From Bacteroidota bacterium (GTDB taxonomy: Bacteria; Spirochaetota; Spirochaetia; JABMQR01), in assembly GCA_013202335.1 (NCBI GenBank), contig JABMQR010000036.1, forward strand, positions 1 through 30,040: a DNA stretch of 30,040 bases. Direction: 5' to 3'. Of the stretch, positions 14,699 through 23,660 are shown piece after piece (within the stretch, counting starts at the first letter, position 1; each line of letters begins with the position of its first letter). A program made the translations under genes and the position numbers. The notes under the pieces were generated by a model. That model saw nothing but the letters and a program-made list of their open reading frames with translations, ran no database searches and was not told the DNA's origin.

Positions 14699-16684
14699 TT
14701 AGTCAAAAACAGCTTTATTGATATACTGAGCCCAAACTGTTTCAAACCATTGAGCCTCTGTAGGAATCGGACGGCAATCAGTCCACAGAAAATCTATTGT
14801 TGATGATTTTGTATTCCATTTCATAGTCTGAATTCTATTTCGCAGCTCTTTGCGATCAGGCAAAGCTTTCCAGTCTTCATCTAAATGAGGATGAAGAACC
14901 TCGCCCTCATGTGATTTAATAAGATAGGAACCACGACTCCCCCCACCTATGCTTACATAATTCCGTATTGATTCCAGATAAAACCAGTGGGCAAACACGA
15001 GATGTCTCTGCTTTAATACAAAAGGGAGTCTTGATCGTTCAACCGGTAGATTTCCAAACCTCATTATCTGTTCATAACCATCTTTACAACTACTGCCTAT
15101 TCTCTCCGGATCACGTACAAAAGCCCCGTCACGACTCATCCGATGCTCTATTTCTCTCTTATATTGAAGAATCTGTCCGGAATCTGACTCATTGGCAAGA
15201 AGCTGCTTAATCAAAGCAACCATAGTTTCTGCACACAATACAGCCTCTTTTCGGGCGTCATCCAAATCCAGAGTACAGGTATGATAAACAGATGCGATTT
15301 TTTGAGCTGCGCGAAATGCTGCTACCTGTCCCGAATTCAGCGCACTTCCGCCGGGACGTGATACTCCATGAGAGCCGTTTACTTCCCCTATTGGGAAAAA
15401 ATGGGATATATTAGTTGACTCCCACCAGATATCCCCGGAAAGACCACCGTTATTATGCTGTGCACAGACTGCTATCTGTAAAGGTTCATTATAGAGATCA
15501 ATATTATGATCTTTATAAAGAGAGATGGCTTTAGGATTTAATTGCTCAAGCCTTTCAATAGGAGTATCTCCGGTCAAAGCCGACTGTTCCCAATAGAAAG
15601 AAACTTCCTGATGAAGGGAAGAAGAAGAATAAAAACCAATACTCTCATCACCTTGCAGGTTTTCCCTGAAATCTATATAAACTTCTCTTCCATGCAGTTC
15701 ACATTCACGATAAATCAAAAGATCTATAAGGGATGATCCATGGCCTTTAATCTTATCCGGATCAAAGGGCCACTGATACCCTTTCAGGAAAATACAATGT
15801 GATAGATCCTTCATTGATTCAAAGTATTCATTTAAAAACTGATATGTTTTTCCACTTACAGGATCTTTACTGTAATAATTGGGAATAACCTGCTGATAGC
15901 TCCCTGACAAATTCCATCGAAACTTTATTGATCCGATACCAAACTGAGACTCAGTAAGATTTACCGCCTCTGCTCCGACCTCCAGAGCCAAACCTATTCC
16001 CCCGGTATGGGCAGTAGGATACACTGAGGTATGATACATCCCTCCAGGTCCGCCAAGACCAAAAATCATATTATTACAGAGTATGATCTTTAGCCCAAAA
16101 TTGTCAAAGTTCAGACCCTTTTTGTCAAGAACCAGAGCACCGGCAATCCTGTCGCCTGTAGTAATCAGACTGATGCAGTCATGCTTATCAAAGATAGTAA
16201 CATCGAGAGCTTTGCACTCTTTTTCCAGATACTCCACCATGACTTTTGAGGTATAGGGTCCCAGTGAAACACCACGGCTCCTTGAATCATTATCAGTTTT
16301 ATATCCGGTATATCCACCCCATTTATTAAACGGGAAAGGAACTCCCATCGCAACAAGGTTGTAGAAACTGTTCTCGGAGGTCAAAGCTTCAACCAAAGCT
16401 ATATCACCATGTACAGCTCCTCCCATATATATATCCTGAGCCATTAAATAAGGAGAATCAGGAATTTCGGAAGAGTCGGATAATTTGTAATAGGTTTGCT
16501 TATCGGAGCCGGTATTCCTGGATGTTCCATTATTAATATTGTCCGTAATTATACAGATATCATCCTGTCCGGCCCGCTTCAATCTTACAGCAGCAGATAA
16601 AGATGCCGTTCCACTTCCTACTATCAACGTATTATAATAACAAACGGGAATCTCATGATTAGCTACTACGATATTTTGCATCAT
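14699..16684 (-). CDS. FAD-dependent oxidoreductase, fumarate reductase/succinate dehydrogenase flavoprotein type
   Basis: A 661-residue flavoprotein. The N-terminal dinucleotide-binding motif LIVGSGTASLSAAVRLKRAG (about 20-39) leads into an FAD_binding_2 fold. GGPGGMYHTSVYPTAHTGG and GEVNGSHGVSRPGGSALNSGQ match the flavin-contact and late Gly-rich segments of the family. A helical C-terminal domain is present. No signal peptide is seen, so it is cytoplasmic. It starts inside the stop of the preceding OYE-like gene (ATGA overlap) with AAGGG six bases upstream, so the two are translated together and may form one redox complex. Relatives include fumarate reductase, APS reductase and aspartate oxidase; the substrate is not evident. 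Confidence 0.85.
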   Translation of the reverse strand: MMQNIVVANHEIPVCYYNTLIVGSGTASLSAAVRLKRAGQDDICIITDNINNGTSRNTGSDKQTYYKLSDSSEIPDSPYLMAQDIYMGGAVHGDIALVEALTSENSFYNLVAMGVPFPFNKWGGYTGYKTDNDSRSRGVSLGPYTSKVMVEYLEKECKALDVTIFDKHDCISLITTGDRIAGALVLDKKGLNFDNFGLKIILCNNMIFGLGGPGGMYHTSVYPTAHTGGIGLALEVGAEAVNLTESQFGIGSIKFRWNLSGSYQQVIPNYYSKDPVSGKTYQFLNEYFESMKDLSHCIFLKGYQWPFDPDKIKGHGSSLIDLLIYRECELHGREVYIDFRENLQGDESIGFYSSSSLHQEVSFYWEQSALTGDTPIERLEQLNPKAISLYKDHNIDLYNEPLQIAVCAQHNNGGLSGDIWWESTNISHFFPIGEVNGSHGVSRPGGSALNSGQVAAFRAAQKIASVYHTCTLDLDDARKEAVLCAETMVALIKQLLANESDSGQILQYKREIEHRMSRDGAFVRDPERIGSSCKDGYEQIMRFGNLPVERSRLPFVLKQRHLVFAHWFYLESIRNYVSIGGGSRGSYLIKSHEGEVLHPHLDEDWKALPDRKELRNRIQTMKWNTKSSTIDFLWTDCRPIPTEAQWFETVWAQYINKAVFD

Positions 16685-18051
16685 GCTAATCCCTTTAACC
16701 GGGCAGAGGTACGGCCTTTTTGTAATTCAGATTTATAAATTTCCCCATCCTTAACCGGACAGCCAATACGACCGACAACATCTTTCATAATTTGAGAACA
16801 TAATGAACAGGTGATGCAGCATTTCCGGGGATCCATGGAACCTGTTTTTAAGATATCCTTCACAGAATCAGGGTAAGCTAAACTGCCTCTACCCTGACCA
16901 ATGAGCTTAACCCAACCCTGTTCAACTAAACCAGCCGCTACATAGGGAAAATGATGCCGCAGCCAGCCCAATGCAGCTGTTGCCACCGGAATTTCTCCTA
17001 AAACACTCTGCAGAGCCTTACCAATCTGCTGGAACCTGACAATTCCTTCTAAGGGATGTTCGGGGGGAAGCGCTGCTCCTGCAATCGAATTATTATATGG
17101 TCTGGTAATGTAAGGGCCAAAACGCGGATATCCTATTGAGTAATTGAAAACAGGCATATCTGCAGAATCCACCAATTCGCGGGCGAATTTCAAAGGCTCT
17201 GTTAAATCCAGCTCAGAGGAACCAACTTCAGCTTTTACGCCCCAGCCATAAGGGAAAGGAGATGGCTCATACATGGTCAATCTGGCAGTAACAAAGTGAT
17301 TTGAGTCAATAGTATCTGCAATCCGCGTTGTACACTCTCTGACAAATCGTGTCCTGTTTTCATAGCTTCCGCCATACCGCCCTTCCCGCGTATGAGCACA
17401 TAACATTTCACCTGTGAAATATCCGTGAACAGCTTTTAATTCTATACCGTCAAACCCTACCTGAGTAGCCAGTACGCCAACATCAATGAACTTATCCTGT
17501 AAAAGGTCTAATTCATCATCAGACACAAGAGGATATGAATCATCCACATGTACCGATCTATCCAGTTGAGGATTATGATGAATTAAAACCGGTTTTGGAC
17601 TTCCTTCAGGTTTGCTCCACCTGCCTGAATGAGAAATCTGAACAATGGTTACAATCTCATGTCCCCATTTTTTTCGGGCCGCCTCACGGGTTTCTTCAAC
17701 AAGCCGTTTCCAGACATCAAGATTATCTCTGGTAATCATGAGCTGACGCGGATTGCTTTTACCTTCGTGTTCAACAACCACAGCCTCGAACCAAATAAGA
17801 CCTGCTCCACCTTCTGCATATCTTTTGTAGCGTCTGAAGGTCAATTCAGAGGGAGAAGAAGTAGCGGGATCACCATCTATTCCCTCCATAGGCTGGACGA
17901 TAAATCTATTGGGAAGTTTCCATTTTCCAAGATCTACTTCATCACCGAGTATGGAAGTATTTTGACTGATGGGAAGTGATAGTCCTAAAATCTTCAGCTC
18001 ATTCTCAAGATCTTCAAGTAACGGCAATGCAAATTTCTTAAACGCCGCCAT
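16681..18051 (-). CDS. NADH:flavin oxidoreductase, Old Yellow Enzyme type with C-terminal 4Fe-4S motif
   Basis: A 456-residue FMN enzyme. The TIM barrel shows PNRFIVQPMEG, IVQISHSGR and the signature DGIELKAVHGY followed by REGRYGGSYENRTRF. The C-terminal C-x2-C-x2-C-x12-C (about Cys412, 415, 418, 431) has the spacing I recall for the 4Fe-4S cluster of trimethylamine dehydrogenase, so the flavin probably exchanges electrons through a cluster. The family's usual C-terminal FAD/NAD domain is absent. The adjacent flavoprotein may serve instead. Several Mets begin the frame; the ATG at 18051 is chosen because GAGGAG lies 7 bases upstream. It overlaps tctA by 14 bases. It may reduce or oxidise a C=C bond of an unsaturated acid. 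Confidence 0.87.
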   Translation of the reverse strand: MAAFKKFALPLLEDLENELKILGLSLPISQNTSILGDEVDLGKWKLPNRFIVQPMEGIDGDPATSSPSELTFRRYKRYAEGGAGLIWFEAVVVEHEGKSNPRQLMITRDNLDVWKRLVEETREAARKKWGHEIVTIVQISHSGRWSKPEGSPKPVLIHHNPQLDRSVHVDDSYPLVSDDELDLLQDKFIDVGVLATQVGFDGIELKAVHGYFTGEMLCAHTREGRYGGSYENRTRFVRECTTRIADTIDSNHFVTARLTMYEPSPFPYGWGVKAEVGSSELDLTEPLKFARELVDSADMPVFNYSIGYPRFGPYITRPYNNSIAGAALPPEHPLEGIVRFQQIGKALQSVLGEIPVATAALGWLRHHFPYVAAGLVEQGWVKLIGQGRGSLAYPDSVKDILKTGSMDPRKCCITCSLCSQIMKDVVGRIGCPVKDGEIYKSELQKGRTSARLKGLA

Positions 18052-19558
18052 TTTCATTCTCCTCATCTTCACATGCTGTTTTCGGTTTTCGAACTATTTT
18101 CAGTAAGAAAGGACCGGCCAGGACAAGAAAGACAATTATTAAAAAGGCGAGACTGAATGGACGTGTCACAAACGTAGACCAATCCCCTCTGGAAAGCATT
18201 AAAGATCTTCGTAAGTTCGTCTCAAAAAGAGGTCCTAAAATCATCCCGAGAATGATGGGAGCAACGGAAAAATTCACCTGCTTCAATAAGAATCCAACTA
18301 TACCTGCAACAATGAGGACCCCTACATCAAATAAGGAATTATTGATTGCATAGGATCCAACTAAACAAAAAACCAGGACTGCAGGTATCAGATAATTCTT
18401 TCTTATCGTTATAAGCCGGCTGAAAATACGTGCTCCTGCTAACCCTATAACCAGCATAAAAACAACAGACAATAATAAACTGATAAAAATGGAAGAAACA
18501 AAAGGCATCTGCTGCTGAAAAAGGATCGGTCCGGGGCGAAGACCCTGAATGATTAATCCTCCCATGAGTACAGCAGTCATAGGATCTCCCGGAATTCCCA
18601 ATGTCATCATAGGAATGAGCGCACCACCTGTACTGGCATTATTTGCAGCTTCAGGAGCGGCCACACCATCAATAATTCCCGTACCCAATAAATGCCTTCT
18701 CTTACCGAATTTCTTTTCCTGACCATAAGCAACCAGTGATGCTATGGAACCACCAGCCGCAGGAATAGCGCCAATCAATGTTCCTATTATGGAAGATCTA
18801 AAAATAGTGGGCATGAGCCGCTTAATATCCTTCCCGCTGGGAACGACTTTATTCAGCTTCTGAGTTATAACAGTTTTATAATCGTTTTTAGAAATCTGAG
18901 AAAACATTTCTGCCAAACCATAAACACCTATCATAACGGGAATACTATCAATCCCATCGAGCAGTTCTGCCTGACCGAAAATCATCCGGGGAAACCCCGT
19001 AATGGGATCCAATCCGACTGTTCCCAGCACTAACCCTAAAACACCGCCAATCAATCCCTTAACAATCGAACCCGGGCTGATAATAGCAATAATGCTTAAT
19101 CCTATAAGAGTAATCCCGACATATTCTTCCGCACTGAATTTTAAAGCTACATTAGCGATAAGAGGAGCAGCTAAACAAAGAACCAGAACGCTGAAAAAAC
19201 CCCCAAATGCTGATGAAACAGTAGAAATACCAATAGCCTCACCGGCCCGCCCCTGCTGGCAAAGCGGGTATCCATCAAGACTTGTTGCAATAGCTGATGG
19301 AGTCCCGGGAATATTGATAAGTATTGCCGAGATAGATCCGCCATAAACAGCTCCGGTATACAAACCCAATAAAAAAGCAAAAGAAACAACAGGATCGAGT
19401 CCAAAAGTAAATGGAATAAATACGGCTATAGTCATAGTTGCGGTAAGACCGGGTAGTGCACCAAAGACTATTCCCACAAGAACTCCCAGAAAAGAGGCTA
19501 TAAACATAATCGGATTTGTAAAATAAAAAAGACCTTCAAGATATAAATCGAATGACAT
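18038..19558 (-). CDS. tctA: Tripartite tricarboxylate transporter, large permease TctA
   Basis: A 506-residue inner-membrane carrier with about 11-12 helices. TctA marks are FGALPGLTATMTIAVFIPFTF near the N-terminus (residues about 32-52), YGGSISAILINIPGTPSAIA and LDGYPLCQQGRAGEA, and a second repeat IGAIPAAGGSIASLVAYG with GIPGDPMTAVLMGG. It works with TctB and the periplasmic TctC and is driven by an ion gradient. AAGGAGG precedes the ATG. Eleven bases separate it from tctB. The transporter family takes carboxylates (citrate, glutarate, terephthalate and others), in keeping with an acidic substrate for this locus. Confidence 0.95.
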   Translation of the reverse strand: MSFDLYLEGLFYFTNPIMFIASFLGVLVGIVFGALPGLTATMTIAVFIPFTFGLDPVVSFAFLLGLYTGAVYGGSISAILINIPGTPSAIATSLDGYPLCQQGRAGEAIGISTVSSAFGGFFSVLVLCLAAPLIANVALKFSAEEYVGITLIGLSIIAIISPGSIVKGLIGGVLGLVLGTVGLDPITGFPRMIFGQAELLDGIDSIPVMIGVYGLAEMFSQISKNDYKTVITQKLNKVVPSGKDIKRLMPTIFRSSIIGTLIGAIPAAGGSIASLVAYGQEKKFGKRRHLLGTGIIDGVAAPEAANNASTGGALIPMMTLGIPGDPMTAVLMGGLIIQGLRPGPILFQQQMPFVSSIFISLLLSVVFMLVIGLAGARIFSRLITIRKNYLIPAVLVFCLVGSYAINNSLFDVGVLIVAGIVGFLLKQVNFSVAPIILGMILGPLFETNLRRSLMLSRGDWSTFVTRPFSLAFLIIVFLVLAGPFLLKIVRKPKTACEDEENENGGV

Positions 19559-19569
19559 TTAATCCTCCT

Positions 19570-20055
19570 TTAAATTAAGAGACCATGAGGAAAAGGGATT
19601 TGAAGAACCACTTTAAAGACCAAATACATCACTAACGTAATAAGTATTGAGATACCTGTCGTAGCAAAAATATGTGACTTAAAATCCTCTGTCAGGGCTG
19701 CAATAAGTACAAAAATGAAAAGAAATGCTGATGTTGCAAATCCCAAAAATTCAAGAGTGAATGGATAGAGGATCAAAAGAAATATCGTTAAAAGGAATAA
19801 CTTTCCTCCACGGGTTTTAAATAAGGGTCTTTTCTCCTTTGCAGGACAATCCTCCTCAGAGTTCCATTTCTTTAGCGTAGTAAACAAAGAAAGAACAGAA
19901 AGCCCTCCCATTAGTACTGCCAAAAGTTTTGGGTAAAATCCCGGGCTCAGAACAACAGAGCCTCCTTCTTTCACCGGATAGGTAGAAGCATTGGCATATA
20001 GAATTATCGCAAAAGATAAAAATACGATACCAGCGACTAAATCTTTCTTTTTCAT
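19570..20055 (-). CDS. tctB: Tripartite tricarboxylate transporter, small permease TctB
   Basis: A 161-residue membrane protein with four predicted helices (about residues 6-24, 38-57, 78-105, 112-150) and the TctB pattern GFYPKLLAVLMGGLSVL after the first loop. A GTG at 20067 overlaps the ribosome binding site (AGGAG), so the ATG at 20055 is preferred, with an 11-base gap. A strong hairpin (20191-20226) lies between tctC and this gene and probably lowers its expression relative to tctC. Confidence 0.9.
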   Translation of the reverse strand: MKKKDLVAGIVFLSFAIILYANASTYPVKEGGSVVLSPGFYPKLLAVLMGGLSVLSLFTTLKKWNSEEDCPAKEKRPLFKTRGGKLFLLTIFLLILYPFTLEFLGFATSAFLFIFVLIAALTEDFKSHIFATTGISILITLVMYLVFKVVLQIPFPHGLLI

Positions 20056-20190
20056 TGGTTCTGACACTCCTGAATTGAACTATAACGAATATAGCCTGAA
20101 TAAGGGGGCTGCTAGTACGAAATATTATAATAAATAAATAAATGGGATAAATCTATACTATTTTATGCTTTACAACAGAATAGAAAAATT

Positions 20191-20226
20191 TCTCCCCTAT
20201 CATCTCTGTCTGATGAATAGGGGAGA
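20191..20226 (-). terminator. Hairpin between tctC and tctB, likely attenuator
   Basis: On the minus strand TCTCCCCTAT-T-CATC pairs with GATG-ATAGGGGAGA: 14 bp with one bulged base and a 7-base loop, followed by AATTTTTC. A Rho-independent-like signal just after tctC, but before tctB and tctA, would give more binding protein than permease and also protect the tctC message. Confidence 0.7.
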
Positions 20227-20242
20227 TTGGGGAGAAAAAGGC

Positions 20243-21214
20243 TTAGTCGTCTACAAACTCAATACCAAGATCATTTACAAGATATTCCAACTGTGCTTCT
20301 GCATCAGCAACAACAGCTGAAAACTCTACACTGTTACTGTAAAGAGGCTGATATCCGGCTTTCAGAAGGAATGTTCGGATTTCAGGATCCTGAAGACATC
20401 TACCGATGGCATCATCCAGAATTTTAACCTTTTCAGCATCGGTGCCTTTTGGAGCTACAAATCCGGAATAGTTTCCAAGAACAATATCGTATCCTTTTTC
20501 TTTTAAAGTGGGAACATCCGGGAAATCAGGATGTCGTTCTGCAGATGCAATTGCCAACATTCTAAGAGTTCCGGATTGTACATGCTGAGCAACATCAGGA
20601 AGAGGAATATTTGTTAGGTCAACATGTCCACCTAATAATGCTGTAACACCTTCAGCATATCCGGCATAAGGGATATGATTCATCTCGATACCTGCTATTG
20701 CACCAAAGCTGGCAGCATAGATATAGGCACTTGCACCAATACCTGAGTTCGCATTTTTCAGTGAACCGGGATTAGCTTTGGCAAAATCAATAAGCTCTTC
20801 AAGAGTCTGCCAGGGACTGTCTGCATTAACTGTTACTGCAGCAGGAATAGTAATAACCTGAGATACCAATTCAACATTATGGATATCAGGATAAACCGGG
20901 GAAACATATTTTGCTGATACTGTAGACATGGATGTTGTACCAATAGTGTATCCGTCATTCACACTATTCTCCAACAACATAGATCCTACAACACCACTAC
21001 CACCAGTTTTATTTTCTACGATAAAATTGACCCCTAAATCATCTTCCAGCCATGCTGTTATGGGTCTTGTCAAAACATCAGTCATTCCGCCGACTGACCA
21101 TGGAATAATAACTGTAACATCTCTCTCAGGATATGCACCCTCTTCCTGAACTCCATTTGCAAATACGGGCATAACAAGAGCCAGAATCATTAGAACCAAT
21201 AACCCTTTTTTCAT
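20243..21214 (-). CDS. tctC: Tripartite tricarboxylate transporter substrate-binding protein TctC (Bug family)
   Basis: A 323-residue periplasmic receptor. The signal peptide is MKKGLLVLMILALVMPVFANG, with the mature protein starting near GVQEEG. There is no lipobox cysteine. Bug/TctC hallmarks follow: YPERDVTVIIPWSVGGMTDV, a Gly-rich loop (NKTGGSGVVGS), and FAKANPGSLKNANSGIGAS. A longer frame to 21262 would cover the operator and promoter, so the ATG at 21214 with GGAGGAAG upstream is used. It is the first gene of the leftward operon and has a consensus promoter with a LacI operator at the expected start point. Confidence 0.94.
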   Translation of the reverse strand: MKKGLLVLMILALVMPVFANGVQEEGAYPERDVTVIIPWSVGGMTDVLTRPITAWLEDDLGVNFIVENKTGGSGVVGSMLLENSVNDGYTIGTTSMSTVSAKYVSPVYPDIHNVELVSQVITIPAAVTVNADSPWQTLEELIDFAKANPGSLKNANSGIGASAYIYAASFGAIAGIEMNHIPYAGYAEGVTALLGGHVDLTNIPLPDVAQHVQSGTLRMLAIASAERHPDFPDVPTLKEKGYDIVLGNYSGFVAPKGTDAEKVKILDDAIGRCLQDPEIRTFLLKAGYQPLYSNSVEFSAVVADAEAQLEYLVNDLGIEFVDD

Positions 21215-21247
21215 TTCTTCCTCCATCAATATTAGTGAATTTTTTAA

Positions 21248-21261
21248 TGTTGCATGCAACA
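21248..21261. promoter_or_regulatory. LacI-family operator, copy 2 (perfect palindrome)
   Basis: TGTTGCATGCAACA is a perfect 14-base palindrome. It begins about 8 bases downstream of the tctC -10 box and so covers the transcription start, the classical position for repression. Confidence 0.78.
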
Positions 21262-21268
21262 ATTTATT

Positions 21269-21296
21269 ATTATACCTATCATTGGAGATTTGTCAA
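21269..21296 (-). promoter_or_regulatory. Promoter of the tctC-tctB-tctA-OYE-flavoprotein operon
   Basis: Minus-strand TTGACA (21291-21296), a 16-base spacer and TATAAT (21269-21274), both boxes at full consensus. It is therefore intrinsically strong and dependent on repressor for control. Confidence 0.8.
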
Positions 21297-21369
21297 GAAA
21301 AAATTCGAAGAGGAAATCTCGAAGAGAATGGCTCAACAACCCGCAACCTGGTTACAACAGTATTGCTGA

Positions 21370-21386
21370 GTGATGGAATCCATCAC
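21370..21386. repeat. 17-base inverted repeat between divergent operons
   Basis: GTGATGGA, one base, TCCATCAC: perfectly paired arms of 8 bases. It is more than 100 bases from either promoter. It may be a regulator site or a small cruciform. Confidence 0.4.
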
Positions 21387-21446
21387 ACATCTTGATTCCC
21401 CTGCTCCGTTCGGGGACGGATTCATTAAGATGATCCGCGCCTATTA

Positions 21447-21462
21447 CTTCGTTTGGGGGTTC
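21447..21462 (+). repeat. Dispersed CTTCGTTT/GGGGTT motif, short copy C
   Basis: CTTCGTTTGGGGGTTC resembles the core of the repeats at 373-409 and 9983-10016. It is followed by GTTCAGTTAAG and GTTCAGTTGAG in tandem. The match is short and could be chance. Confidence 0.3.
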
Positions 21463-21501
21463 AGTTAAGGTTCAGTTGAGTTCATTTGGAATACAAATTG
21501 C

Positions 21502-21530
21502 TTGACAACCAATCGTTTCGCATGTAATCA
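21502..21530 (+). promoter_or_regulatory. Promoter of the VOC-dehydratase-dehydrogenase operon
   Basis: TTGACA (21502-21507), a 17-base spacer and TAATCA (21525-21530). The -10 box is weak, but the predicted start point lies just before the operator at 21541-21551, the same geometry as at tctC. Confidence 0.6.
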
Positions 21531-21540
21531 TAATTTAATA

Positions 21541-21551
21541 TTGCATGCAAC
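21541..21551. promoter_or_regulatory. LacI-family operator, copy 3
   Basis: TTGCATGCAAC: the 10-base palindromic core is identical to the tctC operator and one outer pair is unmatched. It lies about 10 bases downstream of the -10 box. Confidence 0.75.
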
Positions 21552-21582
21552 TAATTAGACACTTTCCAGCTAAGAGGTGAGT

Positions 21583-21942
21583 ATGAGTGAGAAAGTACTG
21601 TTCAAGGGGATAGATCATATTGGCATTAATTGCAAAGATTCCAGCACAGCTATACAGGATGCTGAATTATTCAACAGTTTGTTTGATTTAGGAGTCACTG
21701 ACGGAAAAGATTCTATCTATGCCGGCTCTTCCATTGAATTGATGAAAAACGGCATTAGCCGCGGCACCTGCGGTCACATCGCTGTTGCAACAAACGACAT
21801 TGAAAAAGCAAAATCTTTATTGGAAAGTAGAGGTTTTGAATTCGACCCGGACTCATGTAAATATGACTCTAGTGGAAGATTAATTGTAATATATTTGAAA
21901 CTGGAAATAAGCGGATTTGCAATTCATCTCTTACAAAAGTGA
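21583..21942 (+). CDS. VOC-family protein resembling the C-terminal domain of KDPG/KHG aldolases
   Basis: A 119-residue protein with a vicinal oxygen chelate fold. [13 protein letters not shown] opens the first module. [40 protein letters not shown] and [17 protein letters not shown] follow. I recall very similar stretches (HIGINxxD, GHIAIGTNSIERA, GGFAVHLLQK) as a C-terminal extension of some bacterial bifunctional 2-keto-3-deoxy-6-phosphogluconate aldolases. Here the domain stands alone and no aldolase is in the window. Its role may be as an accessory or isomerase-type step in 2-keto-3-deoxy acid breakdown. The ATG at 21583 is preferred over GTG at 21577, with AAGAGG 5 bases upstream. It is the first gene of the rightward operon. 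Confidence 0.75.
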   Translation: MSEKVLFKGIDHIGINCKDSSTAIQDAELFNSLFDLGVTDGKDSIYAGSSIELMKNGISRGTCGHIAVATNDIEKAKSLLESRGFEFDPDSCKYDSSGRLIVIYLKLEISGFAIHLLQK

Positions 21943-21967
21943 AATTATCTTTGAAAAGGAAGGAAAG

Positions 21968-23623
21968 ATGATACGAAAATGGAATGAAGAATCACTTGAC
22001 CATAGAAATGCATTATTATATGCGATGGGATTGAAAAATATAGATGTTAAAAGACCGGTAATCGGGATCTTAAATTCGTGGAACGAAATGAATCCCGGTC
22101 ATTACCCATTCAAAGACGTCATAGATGAGATAAAAGAGGAAATTTATCATGCAGGCGGGCTCGCCCTGGAACTGCCGGTAACTGGAATCTGTGATGGAAT
22201 GTGTTCCAATACTCCTGGTGACCGATATACCCTGCCCTCCCGGGATATGGTTTCATCAGAAGTGGAAACCCTGGCAGAATTGAATATGCTTGAAGGTATT
22301 GTCATGCTGGCAAGCTGCGATAAAGTTGTCCCCGGTATGCTGATGGGAGCACTCAGGGTAAATATTCCGGCAGTTATGTTCACAGGAGGATTCATGGCTA
22401 CCGGATCTCATAACGGCAGGATGATCACTCTTACTCATACAAAGCAGGCTTATGCAGCGTATATAGAGGGAAGTATTTCGAAAGAAGAATACAAGGATGT
22501 AGTTCAAAATGCATGCCCCTCACCGGGAACCTGTCCATTTATGGGTACAGCAAATACGATGTGTGCAACTGCAGAGATTCTGGGCTTCTCCCCGGATGGA
22601 AATGCCAGTGTAAGATCTCAGACTCTGGAATGGCATGAGATGGCGAAAGAAACAGGAAGGAAAATTGTCGAGATTGTTAAAAAAGAAGTCAGACCGTTAG
22701 ATCTCATCACTCAGGATAATATGGAAAATGTTGTTAGATATATGATGGCAACAGGTGGTTCAACTAATTCAATTCTTCATATTCCGGTAATAGCAAAACA
22801 GGGAGGATTCAATATATCAGTTGATTTTTTTGATAAAATCAGTCGGCAAGTTCCTGTTATCAGTGCTATTTATCCCAACCATCCCTCCTACACCATGAAG
22901 GAGTTCTCCGAAGCAGGAGGATTAGGAGCTGTAGTGAAAGAATTAGCCAGCGCCGGAAAAATAAACCCTGACACAAGAGGTATGTTCGGAACGCTGTCTG
23001 ATAAAATATCAAAATCAACCAATACAAACAAAGAAGTTATCAGACCCGTCTCAAATCCAATTAATAAACAGGGCGGTCTTGCGGTACTTTCCGGAAATAT
23101 CGCTGAAGAAAGTGCCATCGTCAAGTTTTCTGCTGTTGAAAAGGGGGCCTGGAAATTCACAGGGCCGGCTAAAGTGTATGACTCTCAGGATCTGGCGTGG
23201 GAGGCTATCTTAAAAGATCAGATAAAAGCAGGTGATGTTGTAGTTATAAGATACGAGGGTCCGAAAGGATCTCCGGGAATGCCGCATATGGAAACTTTTA
23301 TGGCTGCGGTTCTTGGAAAAAACCTTGGTACTAAGATAGCTCTGGTTTCAGATGGGCGATTTTCAGGAGCAACTGGTGGATTAGCCATTGGACATGTCTC
23401 TCCCGAGGCTTACGAAGGAGGGAATATTGCTTTTATTACTGATGGGGACATCATTAATATTGATATTGAGAACAGGATCCTGAATGTCGAGGTTACTGTT
23501 TCTGAGTTTGCTGAACGAAAAAAGGGGTGGATTCCTTTGGAAAAGGAAGCTAAAGGGTGGCTAAAACTATTCAAAAAGAATACTACCTCAGCTCATAAAG
23601 GGGCAACAGTATTCTGGGATTAA
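21968..23623 (+). CDS. IlvD/Edd-family dehydratase
   Basis: An iron-sulfur dehydratase of 551 residues that removes water from a 2,3-dihydroxy acid. Family marks are [69 protein letters not shown] and the late [10 protein letters not shown]. The family includes dihydroxy-acid dehydratase, phosphogluconate dehydratase and aldonate dehydratases. No other branched-chain amino acid genes are near. With a VOC protein of the KDPG-aldolase type upstream and an alcohol dehydrogenase downstream, an aldonate-type substrate is more likely than dihydroxyisovalerate. An earlier in-frame ATG (21917) lies inside the VOC gene. The ATG at 21968 follows AAGGAAGG and is used. The specific substrate is unknown. 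Confidence 0.9.
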   Translation: MIRKWNEESLDHRNALLYAMGLKNIDVKRPVIGILNSWNEMNPGHYPFKDVIDEIKEEIYHAGGLALELPVTGICDGMCSNTPGDRYTLPSRDMVSSEVETLAELNMLEGIVMLASCDKVVPGMLMGALRVNIPAVMFTGGFMATGSHNGRMITLTHTKQAYAAYIEGSISKEEYKDVVQNACPSPGTCPFMGTANTMCATAEILGFSPDGNASVRSQTLEWHEMAKETGRKIVEIVKKEVRPLDLITQDNMENVVRYMMATGGSTNSILHIPVIAKQGGFNISVDFFDKISRQVPVISAIYPNHPSYTMKEFSEAGGLGAVVKELASAGKINPDTRGMFGTLSDKISKSTNTNKEVIRPVSNPINKQGGLAVLSGNIAEESAIVKFSAVEKGAWKFTGPAKVYDSQDLAWEAILKDQIKAGDVVVIRYEGPKGSPGMPHMETFMAAVLGKNLGTKIALVSDGRFSGATGGLAIGHVSPEAYEGGNIAFITDGDIINIDIENRILNVEVTVSEFAERKKGWIPLEKEAKGWLKLFKKNTTSAHKGATVFWD

Positions 23624-23660
23624 ACACTATATTATCAGTTCTTAAGTGATGGAGTCTTAG

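Larger units (their letters stand above)
21297..21501. other. Divergent intergenic region between the two LacI-controlled operons
   Basis: There is no gene here. It contains an inverted repeat GTGATGGAATCCATCAC (21370-21386), a small stem TCCGT/ACGGA near 21405-21420, motif copy C at 21447-21462, and a tandem GTTCAGTT repeat just after it. The middle part has no promoter that I can support. Confidence 0.45.

Noticed and set aside
22050..22110. NPGH in the IlvD/Edd protein as a lost cluster cysteine
   Set aside because: As I recall, many dihydroxy-acid dehydratases have PGH at this position and use other cysteines, which are present here (in GICDG, SCDK and GTC).
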